Part shown: positions 19,221 to 28,639 of the stretch, one piece after another
Layout of the letters: every line of letters begins with the position of its first letter
How positions within the stretch are numbered: the stretch's first letter is position 1
NCBI RefSeq assembly: GCF_000335475.2
Contig: NZ_ANAH02000067.1
Location: 1-64,000, forward strand
Length of the DNA: 64,000 nt
Source: Cystobacter fuscus DSM 2262
GTDB taxonomy: Bacteria > Myxococcota > Myxococcia > Myxococcales > Myxococcaceae
Direction: 5' to 3'
Translations under genes and position numbers: made by a program
The notes under the pieces: generated by a model
What the model saw: only the letters and a program-made list of their open reading frames with translations
Database searches by the model: none
What the model was told of the DNA's origin: nothing

Positions 19221-21530
19221 TCAAGCAACGAGGTCGTCGAGGAGCGTGGCGAGGGCGCGGTACTCGGGCCGCAATCCGCGTTCGGCCGCACTTCCAGCCA
19301 CGACCACGGGCAGCAGCACGCCCTCCAGCTCCGGATGGGCCGCGAGCCGCACGGCGATGGGCGCCATCACCTTCGCCTCGATGAGCCGCTTCAAGGGCCG
19401 GGCCCCCAGCTGGGGCTCATACCCGTGCCGGGCCAGCCACGCCCGCGCGTCCGGCTCCACCACCAGCTTCAGCCCGCGCCGCAAGAGCCCCGCCCGCGAC
19501 GCCGCCTTCTCCAGCTCCAGGTCCACGATGCGCAGCACGTCCGCCTCCGTCAGACGGCGGAACGGGATGATGTGGTCGATGCGGTTGAACAGCTCCGGCC
19601 GGAAGGCCTGACGGATGGCCCGCGTGAAGTCCTCCGCGCCCCGCTCCGCTCCGAACCCCGCCGGCTCCGAGTGCACCACGCCGAGATTGCTCGTCATGCA
19701 CACCACCGTCATCCGGAAGTCCACCAGGCGCCCCAACCCATCCGTCAGTCTCCCCTCCCCCAGGATGCCCAGGAGCAGATCGAAGACCTCCGGGTGCGCC
19801 TTCTCCAACTCATCGAAGAGGACGAGTGACAGGGGTTGCTGCCGCACCCGCTCGGCGAGGCTGGTGATGCCCGGCCCCACCTCCATCAACCGCTGGGCCG
19901 AGCCGGGCAACATGTACTCGGACATGTCCAGGCGGATCATCCGCTGCTCATCACCGAAGAGCGTGCGTGCCAGTTGCTTGGACAGCTCCGTCTTTCCCAC
20001 CCCCGTGGGCCCGGCGAAGAGCAGCGTGCCCACGGGCTTGTCCGGATCATTCAGCCCCGCCTTGAACCGCGCGAGCACGCCAGCGGCCAGCTCACACGCC
20101 CGCTCCTGACCGATGACGCCCTTCTGGAGCTGCGCCGCGAGCGCGTGACGCTCGGCGGGCACCTCGTCGCTGATGAGCTGGAGCGGCAGGCCCGAGTAGC
20201 GCGCGTAGGCCTCGGAGGCATCGCGCGGGTAGAGCGTCCGGGACTGGCCGCGCTCGCCCTGCTGCTCCAGCCAGTCGAGGAAGCGGAACGCCTTGCCCGG
20301 AAACAGGCTGTCGCGCTGGAACGTGTCCAGGTGGGCCACGAGCTGCCGCAGCCCCACGGGATGGATGCCCACCCGGCTGCGCCGCACGGATTGGTAGCGC
20401 TGCATGAGCTCGGGCATGCGCGACGCCGGGGGCTGCTCGATGCGCAGGACGCGGAAGGGCCGCAGCGCCTCCGGGAAGCGCCGCTGGCAGCGCTCGAGTT
20501 CGGCCTCGGTGCACTCGGCGATGAGGGAGATCTCCCCGCTCATCGCGGCCGGCAGGAGCAGGTCTCCAATGGATGAGCCATCCGGCTGGGGCGCGAGCAG
20601 CGACGTGAGCCGATCCACGAAGAGGTAGTCCTCCTCGTGCGACAGCGCGTCGATGAGCTTCAGGCACCGCTCCTGCCACATGCCCAGGTACACCATGCCC
20701 GCGACAATGCGCTCGGCGCTGGTGCGCCAGATGTCGGGCAGACGCACCGTCTTGTCCTCACGCCGCCGCTCGGCGATCCGCCGCGCAAGCATCGACACGT
20801 GGCTCGTCTTGCCCGTGCCCGTGCCGCCGACGAGCAACAGCGACGGCGGGGGCCGGCGCTGGGCGAGCTCCAGCCATTCGCGCATCGCCTCGGCGTCGTA
20901 CACCAGGGCCGGCTGCCGGCTGCCCAGGGCGCGTGACGTCAATTCCTCACCTACCTGATCGAGCACCTCGGGGGGAGGCTCCCGCCGCGCGCCGCCGCGG
21001 ACCTCGCGCCGCGCACCGAGCGGATCCCACGCCCGGACGAACTCCTCTCCCTCGTGGCGGAAGTCATACAGGCCCTTGGGCTTCTCCCCGAGCAGCGCGG
21101 TGCTCAGCGCGTTCTGCAACACATCGCGCGCGATGGAGAGATCCTCCACCACGAAGGACCAGTCGAAGCGCGGCACCCGCACGCGCCAGGCGCCGCCTTC
21201 CATCCGCCCGTAGACGTAGGTGAGCCGCAGGGGGATGAGCGCCTGGGAGATGACCGGCCGCTTCTTGTGCACCGTCTGGGGGTGGATCTCCACGGTGATC
21301 GTCCGGGCCTCCAGGTCCTCCTCCCAGAGGAAGCGCTCGAGCGCGGCGTCGTCCTCGCGCATCAACTGCCGCACCCGCGTCTCCAGCAGCGAGAGGACCT
21401 CGGACTCACTCGTGCCGTAGGCGGAGGGAGGCGGCTTGTCGAAGAAGCTGTCCCAGACGGGCAGGAGTTGCCCCGTGAGCCGGCCATCGTGGTGGGTGGT
21501 GAAGTAGACGCGCAGGCTCTTGTCACTCAT
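19221..21530 (-). CDS. ClpB-like double AAA+ ATPase A (no C-terminal tail)
   Basis: 769 residues. An N-terminal ~200-residue domain unrelated to the Clp-N repeat is followed by two AAA+ modules. D1: Walker A GGTGTGKT (235-242), but the Walker B is YLFVDR (302-307), with Arg replacing the catalytic Glu. D2 is fully Clp-like: Walker A GPTGVGKT (507-514), Walker B LVLFDELEKAH (569-579), sensor-1 MTSN (612-615), arginine finger in FRPELFNRID and a small C-terminal domain with GARPLKR. No ClpP-binding IGF/IGL loop was recognised, so a remodelling/disaggregase rather than a proteolytic role is likely. It is the last gene of a three-gene operon and overlaps the previous gene by 8 bp, so translation is coupled. 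Partner proteins are presumably the other two ATPases. Confidence 0.8.
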   Translation of the reverse strand: MSDKSLRVYFTTHHDGRLTGQLLPVWDSFFDKPPPSAYGTSESEVLSLLETRVRQLMREDDAALERFLWEEDLEARTITVEIHPQTVHKKRPVISQALIPLRLTYVYGRMEGGAWRVRVPRFDWSFVVEDLSIARDVLQNALSTALLGEKPKGLYDFRHEGEEFVRAWDPLGARREVRGGARREPPPEVLDQVGEELTSRALGSRQPALVYDAEAMREWLELAQRRPPPSLLLVGGTGTGKTSHVSMLARRIAERRREDKTVRLPDIWRTSAERIVAGMVYLGMWQERCLKLIDALSHEEDYLFVDRLTSLLAPQPDGSSIGDLLLPAAMSGEISLIAECTEAELERCQRRFPEALRPFRVLRIEQPPASRMPELMQRYQSVRRSRVGIHPVGLRQLVAHLDTFQRDSLFPGKAFRFLDWLEQQGERGQSRTLYPRDASEAYARYSGLPLQLISDEVPAERHALAAQLQKGVIGQERACELAAGVLARFKAGLNDPDKPVGTLLFAGPTGVGKTELSKQLARTLFGDEQRMIRLDMSEYMLPGSAQRLMEVGPGITSLAERVRQQPLSLVLFDELEKAHPEVFDLLLGILGEGRLTDGLGRLVDFRMTVVCMTSNLGVVHSEPAGFGAERGAEDFTRAIRQAFRPELFNRIDHIIPFRRLTEADVLRIVDLELEKAASRAGLLRRGLKLVVEPDARAWLARHGYEPQLGARPLKRLIEAKVMAPIAVRLAAHPELEGVLLPVVVAGSAAERGLRPEYRALATLLDDLVA

Positions 21531-24500
21531 GGCGCCCTCCCCGCTCGGGGCTCGCCGGGTTCTGGCTCATCCGCAACCGCCACAGCACGGGCAGGGCCTC
21601 GGCGGGAGAGCGCACCCGGTGGGTGCCGCTGTAGGTGAGCAGGTAGTCGTCCAGCTCCAGCTCCGCCTGGCCCTGGCGCGCGGGAGGCTCGAAGCGGTAG
21701 GCCCGGACCACGGGCATGGCGGCCTCGGGATCCTCGGGCAGGGGCCGCACGCCCTCCTGCCGCGCCTGGTGGAAGGCCTGGAGCCGGGCGCCATGTCCCG
21801 CGAGCAGCACCGCGGGCGCGGGGGCCTGGGCGTCGTGGACACGGACCTTCACGATCTCCGGCAGCCGCCCCGAGGATTGCCAGACGTGCAGCCCGCTCTC
21901 GCCGTCGAGGAAGGGACGGATGCCCGGACCCACCAGCTTGATGGCGGCGTGCACCGGCTCCACGGTGGAGGCGTGCAGGAACTCCCGGAGCTGGCGCAGG
22001 CCCCCGGACACCACGGCGCCTCCGGGCAGGTGCGCGGCGAAGGACTCGATCGCCCCGCGCGAGTGGGCGTAGGCCGTGCACAACCACCGGGTGAGCAACG
22101 AACCGGAGGTGGCGCCCCGGCGCCACTGTCCCAGCGGGAGCAACTCCAGCATCACGGTGTGCTGATCCGGCCGGGCGAGTCCCCGGAGGACGCGCTGGAG
22201 GAAGTACACCTCGGCCAGCGCATCGAGCAGTTGCTCGCGGGTCGCGGTCCGCACCGGGGCGAGCGCCCGGCGATCGAAGAGGTTGAACCGCTGCGCCTCG
22301 ATCATCTCCCGGGCCTCTTCCTCGGGCGCGCGGGCAAGCGACTCGAGCTGGGTGGCGAAGTGCTCCAGGTACATGCGCATGGCGTCGAGCGTGTAGAGCG
22401 ACTCGGCGTGTTCGCGCTCACCGGCCTGCAACCGCTCCAGGTGGAAGCGGACCTGCTCGGACAGGGCGCCGAGCGCCTCGCTCTCGCGCATGGCGCGCAC
22501 GGCCTCGTGGGCCTCGAGCAGCTTCTCGCGCAAGCCCGAGATGGGCAGCTCCAGGAGGGGCTCCAGCGCGAAGCCCTCGGCCACGGGCTCGCGGGGGATG
22601 AGCGCGTCGGCCTGGACCTCGAAGCGCTCCTCGCGGGTGTAGAGCTGGAACAGGCGCAAGAGGGACTGGGGGCCGCGGATGATGGCGTCGGAGAGCACCT
22701 GGCCCACGTGCTCCTCCAGGTAGCGCTTGAGGGGCCGAGCGCCCAGGCGAGCGTCGAAGGCGTCCTCCACGATGCGCCGCTTCACCGCGTCGTCCGCGGA
22801 CACGAAGATGTTGCGCGAGGTGAGCCCCTGCCGCGCGAGCAGCCGCGCGAGTTCCTTCTCGACGACCTTCTCCCCCACCTCGCGCGAGAGCGGCGAGAAG
22901 TGGACGATGCGATCGATGCGGTTGAAGAGCTCGGGGGGAAAGAAGTCGCGCACGGCCCGGTCCGCCTCGAGCGCGAGGGTGCGCGCGTCCGGCTCGCCGA
23001 TGCCCACGGGCGGCTTGCGCCGGGCGCCCAGGTTGCTCGTCATCACGATGACGGTGTGCGTGAAGTCCGTGGTGTCGCCCGAGGCATCCGTCAGGCGGCC
23101 CTCGTCGAAGAGCTGCAGGAGCAAGTAGAGCAGCGAGGCGTGAGCCTTCTCGATCTCATCCAACAACACGAGGGAGAAGGGCTGCTCGCGGATGAGCCGG
23201 GTCAGATGGCCCTCGGGCCGCCACGGATCCCCGGTGAGTCGGGCGACGGCGTCCGGCGTCTGGAACTCGGCCATGTCGAGCCGGATCATCCGCGAGGCAT
23301 CGCCATACAGGTAGCTGGCCAGCGCGCGCGCGAGCTCCGTCTTGCCCGTGCCGGTGGGGCCGGTGAAGAGATAGACGCCGTAGGGCCTGAGGGGATCGGT
23401 GAGCCCGGCATGGATGCGCGCGACGAGATCGCACGCCTCGCGCACGGCGTCCGGCTGGCCCATCACCTTGCGCGAGAGGGCCTCGTGGACCTCCTCGGGC
23501 GCCAGGGGTTCCCGGGCGCTGAGCAGGGTGGATGGCAGCCCGGTGCGGCCCGCCAGGTGCGTGAAGAGCGCCTCCACGCCGAGCGTGCGGCCCTCGCTCT
23601 GGGAGCCCGTGGCCAGCTCGCGCAGCAGATCCAACGCCTTGCCGGGAAGCGCGGCGCCGGGGAACAGGGACGAGGCCTGTTCGAGCAGCACGGGGAACAG
23701 GAGGGGATGCCAGGTCAGCGAGTGTTTGGACTCCAGCTCGCGCGCCTCGTGCAGCAACATGCGCAGCGTCTCGTCGGCGCTCGTCGGGCGCACGTGCACC
23801 TGGGTGAAGAGCGCGGCGAAGGACGGCGCGTCCGACTCCAGCCGCTGGAGCTGCTCGGGCGTCACCGCGCCCACCAGGGTGATCTCCCCCCGCGCGAGCG
23901 CCCCCTGGAAGAACAGCGCGAGGTGGGTGTCACTGTCCCGCGTGCGGCCCAGGAGGCCAAAGGCCTGGAGATCCTCGACGAAGAGGATGCGGCGCCCTCC
24001 CCTGGCGTCCTCCAGCACCTGGAGGCAGCGCTGCTCCCAATCCCCGACGTAGCTCATGCCGGCGATGAGTCGCTTGCCGGCGATCGTCCACACCTCGGTC
24101 ACCTTGTCGAGGTTGCGGTGGGTCTGGAAGCCGTCGGTGTCGAGCTGATCGGCGACGAAGTGCTTGAGCAGGGTCCGCTTGCCACACCCTGGGGGCCCGA
24201 CGAGCAGCACGGGCGTGCGCCGCTCTCCGCCGAGCAACAGTTGCAACTGCTCGCGATAGGGCACGCGGGGCATGCCGATCGCCAACGAGCCCTCGGCCGC
24301 CTGGAGCGTGAGGTTCGTGCCCAGGGTGTGCAGCACCCGAGTGCCGCCCCCCTTCTTCGGGCGCTTCTTGCCCTTGCCGGGCCGATCCTCCACCTCCAGG
24401 TCCGCCCAGGGACCCTTCTTCGCGCCGAGCTGGTCGAGCAGTGTCGGAGGCTGGGCGACGAACGAGAACGCCTTGAGACTGTCCTTGCGGTTGGAGCGCA

Positions 24501-24960
24501 GCGACTCGAGTTCCTCGGACTCCAGCCGTGCCCAGGCGTGGGTGAAGAACACCTTCGCCTGCTCCTCCAGGGACAGGCCCGCCTCGACGGCGAACCACTC
24601 CTGCTGGCGCGAGGGATGGTAGGCGATCAACAGGGGCTCGCTCCGGGTGCGCCAGCGCGGCTCGAGGATCAACGGAAACAGGCCGGAGAGCCGGGGCGTA
24701 TCGGTTCCCGAGCGCACGCGCTTGAAATCCAGCTCCAACTGCACGCGCTCCAGCCGGATGCCGCGAGGCAACTGGAAGCACGCCAGCTCTCGCGGGGGCA
24801 GCTCGCCCAGGAGGCCGCGCAGGTCCTCCACGAGTTTCTGTTGAAGCTTGACCGCGCCCTTCCCCTCGCGGCTGCGGGTATACGGACCGAGTCCGAGCGT
24901 GGTCCACCGCATGGCCCCCGAGGCACTCCGGCTCTGGTAGACGGCGAGGGTCAGGTTCAT
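21523..24960 (-). CDS. ClpB-like double AAA+ ATPase B with release-factor-like tail
   Basis: 1145 residues. N-terminal ~190-residue domain, then a basic linker. D1 is degenerate: P-loop GPPGCGKRT (255-263; Arg after GK instead of Thr/Ser) and Walker B ILFVED (325-330). D2 is intact: GPTGTGKT (534-541), LVLLDEIEKAH (597-607), MTSN (640-643) and the arginine finger in PPELFNRID. From about 805 a helical region leads to a domain with AIKLVGPGIRPFLDGESGLH (1006-1025), which mirrors the 'GxxAYxxLxxExGxHR' core of the PCRF domain of RF1/RF2. The end (PVVRAYRFEPP, then a Leu/Asp-rich helix) resembles a release factor C-terminus. No GGQ is present. It is the middle gene, joined to ATPase C by an ATGA overlap. 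The release-factor relation is my own reading and needs profile comparison. Confidence 0.78.
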   Translation of the reverse strand: MNLTLAVYQSRSASGAMRWTTLGLGPYTRSREGKGAVKLQQKLVEDLRGLLGELPPRELACFQLPRGIRLERVQLELDFKRVRSGTDTPRLSGLFPLILEPRWRTRSEPLLIAYHPSRQQEWFAVEAGLSLEEQAKVFFTHAWARLESEELESLRSNRKDSLKAFSFVAQPPTLLDQLGAKKGPWADLEVEDRPGKGKKRPKKGGGTRVLHTLGTNLTLQAAEGSLAIGMPRVPYREQLQLLLGGERRTPVLLVGPPGCGKRTLLKHFVADQLDTDGFQTHRNLDKVTEVWTIAGKRLIAGMSYVGDWEQRCLQVLEDARGGRRILFVEDLQAFGLLGRTRDSDTHLALFFQGALARGEITLVGAVTPEQLQRLESDAPSFAALFTQVHVRPTSADETLRMLLHEARELESKHSLTWHPLLFPVLLEQASSLFPGAALPGKALDLLRELATGSQSEGRTLGVEALFTHLAGRTGLPSTLLSAREPLAPEEVHEALSRKVMGQPDAVREACDLVARIHAGLTDPLRPYGVYLFTGPTGTGKTELARALASYLYGDASRMIRLDMAEFQTPDAVARLTGDPWRPEGHLTRLIREQPFSLVLLDEIEKAHASLLYLLLQLFDEGRLTDASGDTTDFTHTVIVMTSNLGARRKPPVGIGEPDARTLALEADRAVRDFFPPELFNRIDRIVHFSPLSREVGEKVVEKELARLLARQGLTSRNIFVSADDAVKRRIVEDAFDARLGARPLKRYLEEHVGQVLSDAIIRGPQSLLRLFQLYTREERFEVQADALIPREPVAEGFALEPLLELPISGLREKLLEAHEAVRAMRESEALGALSEQVRFHLERLQAGEREHAESLYTLDAMRMYLEHFATQLESLARAPEEEAREMIEAQRFNLFDRRALAPVRTATREQLLDALAEVYFLQRVLRGLARPDQHTVMLELLPLGQWRRGATSGSLLTRWLCTAYAHSRGAIESFAAHLPGGAVVSGGLRQLREFLHASTVEPVHAAIKLVGPGIRPFLDGESGLHVWQSSGRLPEIVKVRVHDAQAPAPAVLLAGHGARLQAFHQARQEGVRPLPEDPEAAMPVVRAYRFEPPARQGQAELELDDYLLTYSGTHRVRSPAEALPVLWRLRMSQNPASPERGGRHE

Positions 24961-27900
24961 GGCGTGGCGGCTCGGAGCGCGTCGAGGACGACGGAGGGAG
25001 TGCTCTCGGGATCGAAGCTTCCCGAGCGCTCCAGGTGCAGGAGATGTTCGAGCAGGAGGTGCTCCCAGTCCTGGAAATACCCCCGGGCACCGAGCGAGAC
25101 GGTTCGCGCGCCGTCGCAGAGGACGACGTCTCCCCCGGGCTGGTGCTCACGCACGGCGGGCATCAATCGCAGCTCCTTGAGAGGAACGGGGGCGGGCGGG
25201 GCGATGGCGGGCAGCTCCAGCTCCTTCTGGGACAGGTGGGGCCTCATCGCCACGGGTTGGACGGTGAGCAGGACGGGCTCGTCGCGCGGTGTGGGGGGAA
25301 AGCGGTGCAGTCCGGCCTCGAGCGCCAGGAACGAGCCGGCATAGGGGCCGCTGACCGACAACAACACCTCGTGGAACGCGCGCTCGGGCTCGCCGAGGGC
25401 CCGCATCAACGCCTCGGCGGAGAGGACCTCGTCGCGCCACCGGCGCTTGTCGTCCTTGTGGTGACGGACGGCGGAGAGGCGGCCACCGGCCACCCACCCG
25501 CGGCGGGGCAGTTCCTCGAGCAGCGGCGACAGCCAGGCGTCGAGCGCCCGCGTCTCCCCCGCCTCCTGGACGATGAGCGTGATGCCATCGCGCTGGGGCT
25601 GCGAGGCGAGCAGCACCGAGGGCAGCATCCGGCGCAAGGCGCGCGACTGCTCCCGGGCGTCCTCCACGAAGGGGGAGATGTCCTGTTGCTCGAAGAGGGC
25701 CAGCAGCGCCAGCTCCTCGGCGGCCGAGAGCGCCGCGCGCAGCCGCTGGACCTGGGCCCAGAGCAGATCCAGCCGACTGTGCTCGTGATGCAGTTGCCCG
25801 AGGGAGAGGGCCTCGTGACCCTGATTCGGGTGGGCCCCTTGCGCGAGCTGGGCCACGAGGAAGCGCACCTGCTCCACGAGCCGCTCCACGGCGTCCATGC
25901 GGAGGATGGCATCGAGTTCCCGCCGCTCGGCCTGGAGGGACTCCACCCGCTCGAGTTGATGACGCGCCTGCCTGGGGCTGCCCGGGGTCAACGCCACCGA
26001 GAGCCCCCGAGAATCCGAGCGGAGGGTGACTTCACCGCCCTGGGCCTCGGGGCCCGCGGCGGAGAGCGCGCGGGCCAGGGGCACGACGAGCTGTTGATCC
26101 AGATGACGGCGCAGCGCCCGGGCACCATGGGCCTCGTGGTAGCCGGACGCGGCGAGCGAGGAGAGGAGCTCGGGCGGCACCTGGAGTTCGAGCCCCCGCT
26201 GGAGCAGGCCGCGCCGCTGTCGCAGCTTGTCCACGGTGAGCCGGGCCACCTGCTCCACCTGGGTGGGGGTGAGCGGGTGGAAGGCGATGAGCTGGTCGAT
26301 GCGGTTGACGAACTCGGGACGGAAGTGCCGGTGCACCTCGCGCAGGTAGTGCTCGGTGTCATCCACCGGCGCGGCGCCGATGCCCAGGGGGGTGCGGCGA
26401 TGCGTGACCCCGAGGTTGCTCGTCATGATGATGAGGGCGTTGTGGAACCAGGCCGTCTGGCCATGGGTGTCGGTGAGCCGCCCTTCCCCGCAGACCTGGA
26501 GCAGCAGATCGAACACGGCGGGGTGGGCCTTCTCGATCTCGTCGAGCAGGAGCACGCAGAAGGGCTGCTGGCGCACCCGCCGCGTGAGCAGTCCGGGCCC
26601 CCGGGCACTGCCCCGGATGAGCCGCTCGGCGGCCCAGGCGTCCATGAACTCGCTCATGTCGAAGCGGAACATCCGCTCCGGCGAGCCGAAGAGGAACGTG
26701 GCGAGCAGCCGCGCGAGCTCCGTCTTCCCGACGCCGGTGGGGCCGACGAAGAGGAAGGTGGCCAGTGGCTTGCCCTGGGGCTGGAGCCCCGCCTTCACCA
26801 TGCACAGCGTCTCCACCACCCGGCGCACCGCCACCTCCTGCCCCACGAGCTGGCGGCGGAAGGACGCCTCGACGTCCGCGGCGAGCAGGGCGCGATCCTC
26901 GCGCAGGAGGAACTCGGGGACGCCCGTCTTGAGGCTGAAGAGCGAGTACAGCCGCTCCCGGGTGAGCAGGGGCACCTGGCCATCCCCCGTGCGCGCCTGA
27001 TGGAGGCTCGCGCGCAGCTCCTCGTACAGCCGCACCGCCTTGCCGGGCATCGCGCCACCGGGGAGATAGCGCTCGGCCAGCTCCACGAGGGGCTCCACCG
27101 CGTCCTCGGCCAGCTGGGGCCGCGAAGGCTCCGCCTGCCGCTGCCAGGCGGCCCGCGCGCGCAGCGCCTCCCGGGTCTGCTTCGCGCTCAGGGGCTCCAG
27201 GCGCACGCGCGCGAGCAGGGAGAAGAAGCCCGGGTGTTGGTTCTCCAGGAGATCGAGCGACTCGGAGGTGAGTTCCCCGAGCAGCCGCACCCTGCCCTCC
27301 TCCAGGAAGGGCTTCATCACGCCGGGGATGTTGACGGACTCCGTGGAGTGCTGGGCGAGCAGCTCGCCCAGGTTCTCGAAGAAGAGGACGGCGTCGAGCT
27401 CCCGCGCGGCGCGCATCACCCGCAGGACGCGCTCCTGCCACTGGCCGAAGCCAGACATGCCGGCGATGAGCCGCGAGCCGCTCGTCGCATACACCCGCCG
27501 GGGGCGGCCCGCCTTGCGCTCGGCGCGCATCCACGCCTGGAGCAGTTCCGTCTTGCCGACCCGCTCCGGACCCACGAGCAACACGCCCTGCCGCTTCTCG
27601 CCGCCCACGAGGGTGGACAGCAAGGCGAGTTCGGTGTCCCGGCCCAGGAGCGGTGGCCCCTGGCGCGCGTCCTCGCGGTCGTGCAGGGGCACGGACACGG
27701 AGAGGAGCACTTCATGGGCCTGATCGCGCTGGAGCTTCTCCTCCAGCTTCTTCCGGGCCTTGAGGGCCTTGTCGCCCGCCTCCTCGCGCCGGAGCGTGAG
27801 CGCGAGGGTTTCGAGCATCACGCTCCGGGGAGGCAGGAGCCGCAGGAAGTCGGGAGCGCTCAACTCCCGCGCGGCGAGCAACCGCTCCACATCGGCGCGC

Positions 27901-28307
27901 ACGGTCTCGCGCACGTCCTGGGCCGGGCCCACGAAGACGGTGTGATCCAACGCGGGGACGAAGACCCAGGTCTCGGCCGCGAGCGGGACGACGACCACGG
28001 CCAACTCGACGAGCGTGGAGGTGGCGAGCCGCTTGGGGAGATCCGCGCGCGCCGCCCGGATCTCCATCATCTCCAGCCGGATCCGCTCGGGAAAGGAGAA
28101 CCGGGCGAGGTGCTCGGGCTCGATCCGGGAGAGGTGCTCCTCGAGGAACAGCCGCTGCTCCGAGAGGCACGCCTCGAGGGTGGACGCATGGCTCGTCAGG
28201 GCGGGCGCGGCCACGGGAAACACCTGGTAGTCGCCATTCCAGAGCTGTTGGCAGAGGAGCGGTGTGGTGAACTCGAGGGTCCCGGATGAGGCGTCGGAAG
28301 GGGCCAT
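24957..28307 (-). CDS. ClpB-like double AAA+ ATPase C with release-factor-like tail
   Basis: 1116 residues, first gene of the operon (ATG 28307, weak ribosome site GGATGGGTGG). N-terminal domain 1-215; D1 Walker A GPERVGKT (246-253) with Walker B VLFFEN (307-312), the catalytic Glu replaced by Asn; D2 intact with GPTGVGKT (522-529), VLLLDEIEKAH (585-595), MTSN (628-631) and an arginine finger in FRPEFVNRID. The tail has a helical segment (780-900) like RF domain 1, then 905-1020 with a GETR/RRGW pattern and VSGPYAGSFLALEAGLHR (985-1002), close to the RF2 core 'GpYAyGxLxxExGvHR', and PGGDVVLCDGAR (1057-1068), like the 'PTGIVVxCxxxR' strand of RF domain 3. The GGQ loop is missing. A role at the ribosome or on translation complexes is an inference. 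Confidence 0.78.
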   Translation of the reverse strand: MAPSDASSGTLEFTTPLLCQQLWNGDYQVFPVAAPALTSHASTLEACLSEQRLFLEEHLSRIEPEHLARFSFPERIRLEMMEIRAARADLPKRLATSTLVELAVVVVPLAAETWVFVPALDHTVFVGPAQDVRETVRADVERLLAARELSAPDFLRLLPPRSVMLETLALTLRREEAGDKALKARKKLEEKLQRDQAHEVLLSVSVPLHDREDARQGPPLLGRDTELALLSTLVGGEKRQGVLLVGPERVGKTELLQAWMRAERKAGRPRRVYATSGSRLIAGMSGFGQWQERVLRVMRAARELDAVLFFENLGELLAQHSTESVNIPGVMKPFLEEGRVRLLGELTSESLDLLENQHPGFFSLLARVRLEPLSAKQTREALRARAAWQRQAEPSRPQLAEDAVEPLVELAERYLPGGAMPGKAVRLYEELRASLHQARTGDGQVPLLTRERLYSLFSLKTGVPEFLLREDRALLAADVEASFRRQLVGQEVAVRRVVETLCMVKAGLQPQGKPLATFLFVGPTGVGKTELARLLATFLFGSPERMFRFDMSEFMDAWAAERLIRGSARGPGLLTRRVRQQPFCVLLLDEIEKAHPAVFDLLLQVCGEGRLTDTHGQTAWFHNALIIMTSNLGVTHRRTPLGIGAAPVDDTEHYLREVHRHFRPEFVNRIDQLIAFHPLTPTQVEQVARLTVDKLRQRRGLLQRGLELQVPPELLSSLAASGYHEAHGARALRRHLDQQLVVPLARALSAAGPEAQGGEVTLRSDSRGLSVALTPGSPRQARHQLERVESLQAERRELDAILRMDAVERLVEQVRFLVAQLAQGAHPNQGHEALSLGQLHHEHSRLDLLWAQVQRLRAALSAAEELALLALFEQQDISPFVEDAREQSRALRRMLPSVLLASQPQRDGITLIVQEAGETRALDAWLSPLLEELPRRGWVAGGRLSAVRHHKDDKRRWRDEVLSAEALMRALGEPERAFHEVLLSVSGPYAGSFLALEAGLHRFPPTPRDEPVLLTVQPVAMRPHLSQKELELPAIAPPAPVPLKELRLMPAVREHQPGGDVVLCDGARTVSLGARGYFQDWEHLLLEHLLHLERSGSFDPESTPSVVLDALRAATP

Positions 28308-28360
28308 GCGCCACCCATCCTATGCCGAGCGCATGTCTCCATCAATCTCTATCTTCTCTG

Positions 28361-28377
28361 ATGGCAATAATTGCCAT
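28361..28377. promoter_or_regulatory. operator-like dyad 1
   Basis: ATGGCAATAATTGCCAT: 8-bp arms around a single centre base, 54 bp upstream of the first ClpB-like gene. It shares the core GCAAT..ATTGC with dyad 2. Confidence 0.45.
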
Positions 28378-28452
28378 GCCAGGACGCGACATGGATCGTG
28401 TTTGTGTTTTATTATCAAAAGCAATCCGTAAATAAAATGCACGCACCGTGTT

Positions 28453-28466
28453 TGCAATTAATTGCA
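28453..28466. promoter_or_regulatory. operator-like dyad 2
   Basis: TGCAATTAATTGCA, a perfect 14-bp palindrome about 90 bp further upstream than dyad 1, with the same GCAAT/ATTGC half-sites. Two like dyads in one leader suggest binding sites for one dimeric regulator. Confidence 0.45.
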
Positions 28467-28639
28467 TGTTACTGACAATCACTCTCATCAAACACAAAAA
28501 AAGAGAAAGGCATACACAAAAACAATAACAATCGGATGTATGTCTATTTCTCCTGCTCACCAAGACGTTCTATGTGGGCATCGCTCTGAGACACCGTGCA
28601 TTCGACAAGGGCCGCGGTTGCCCCCGCTGGCTCATGGTC

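Larger units (their letters stand above)
28308..28639 (-). promoter_or_regulatory. AT-rich regulatory region of the ClpB-like operon
   Basis: 332 bp with no gene. From about 28340 to 28560 it is strikingly AT-rich against the ~70% GC around it, with A- and T-runs. It contains two dyads, listed separately. The minus strand reads TTGATAATAAAAC near 28410, a possible -10 region, but no firm -35/-10 pair can be chosen. Confidence 0.5.

Noticed and set aside
21520-28289. Very long plus-strand frames (1274 and 1084 codons) opposite the ClpB-like genes
   Set aside because: They are antisense to genes with clear AAA+ motifs, cross the gene borders and have His/Gln/Gly-rich sequence without any family pattern; such frames are expected in GC-rich DNA.
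28480-28530. A-rich stretch as a Fur box or a small RNA gene
   Set aside because: No 19-bp Fur-type palindrome and no promoter-terminator pair bounding an RNA.
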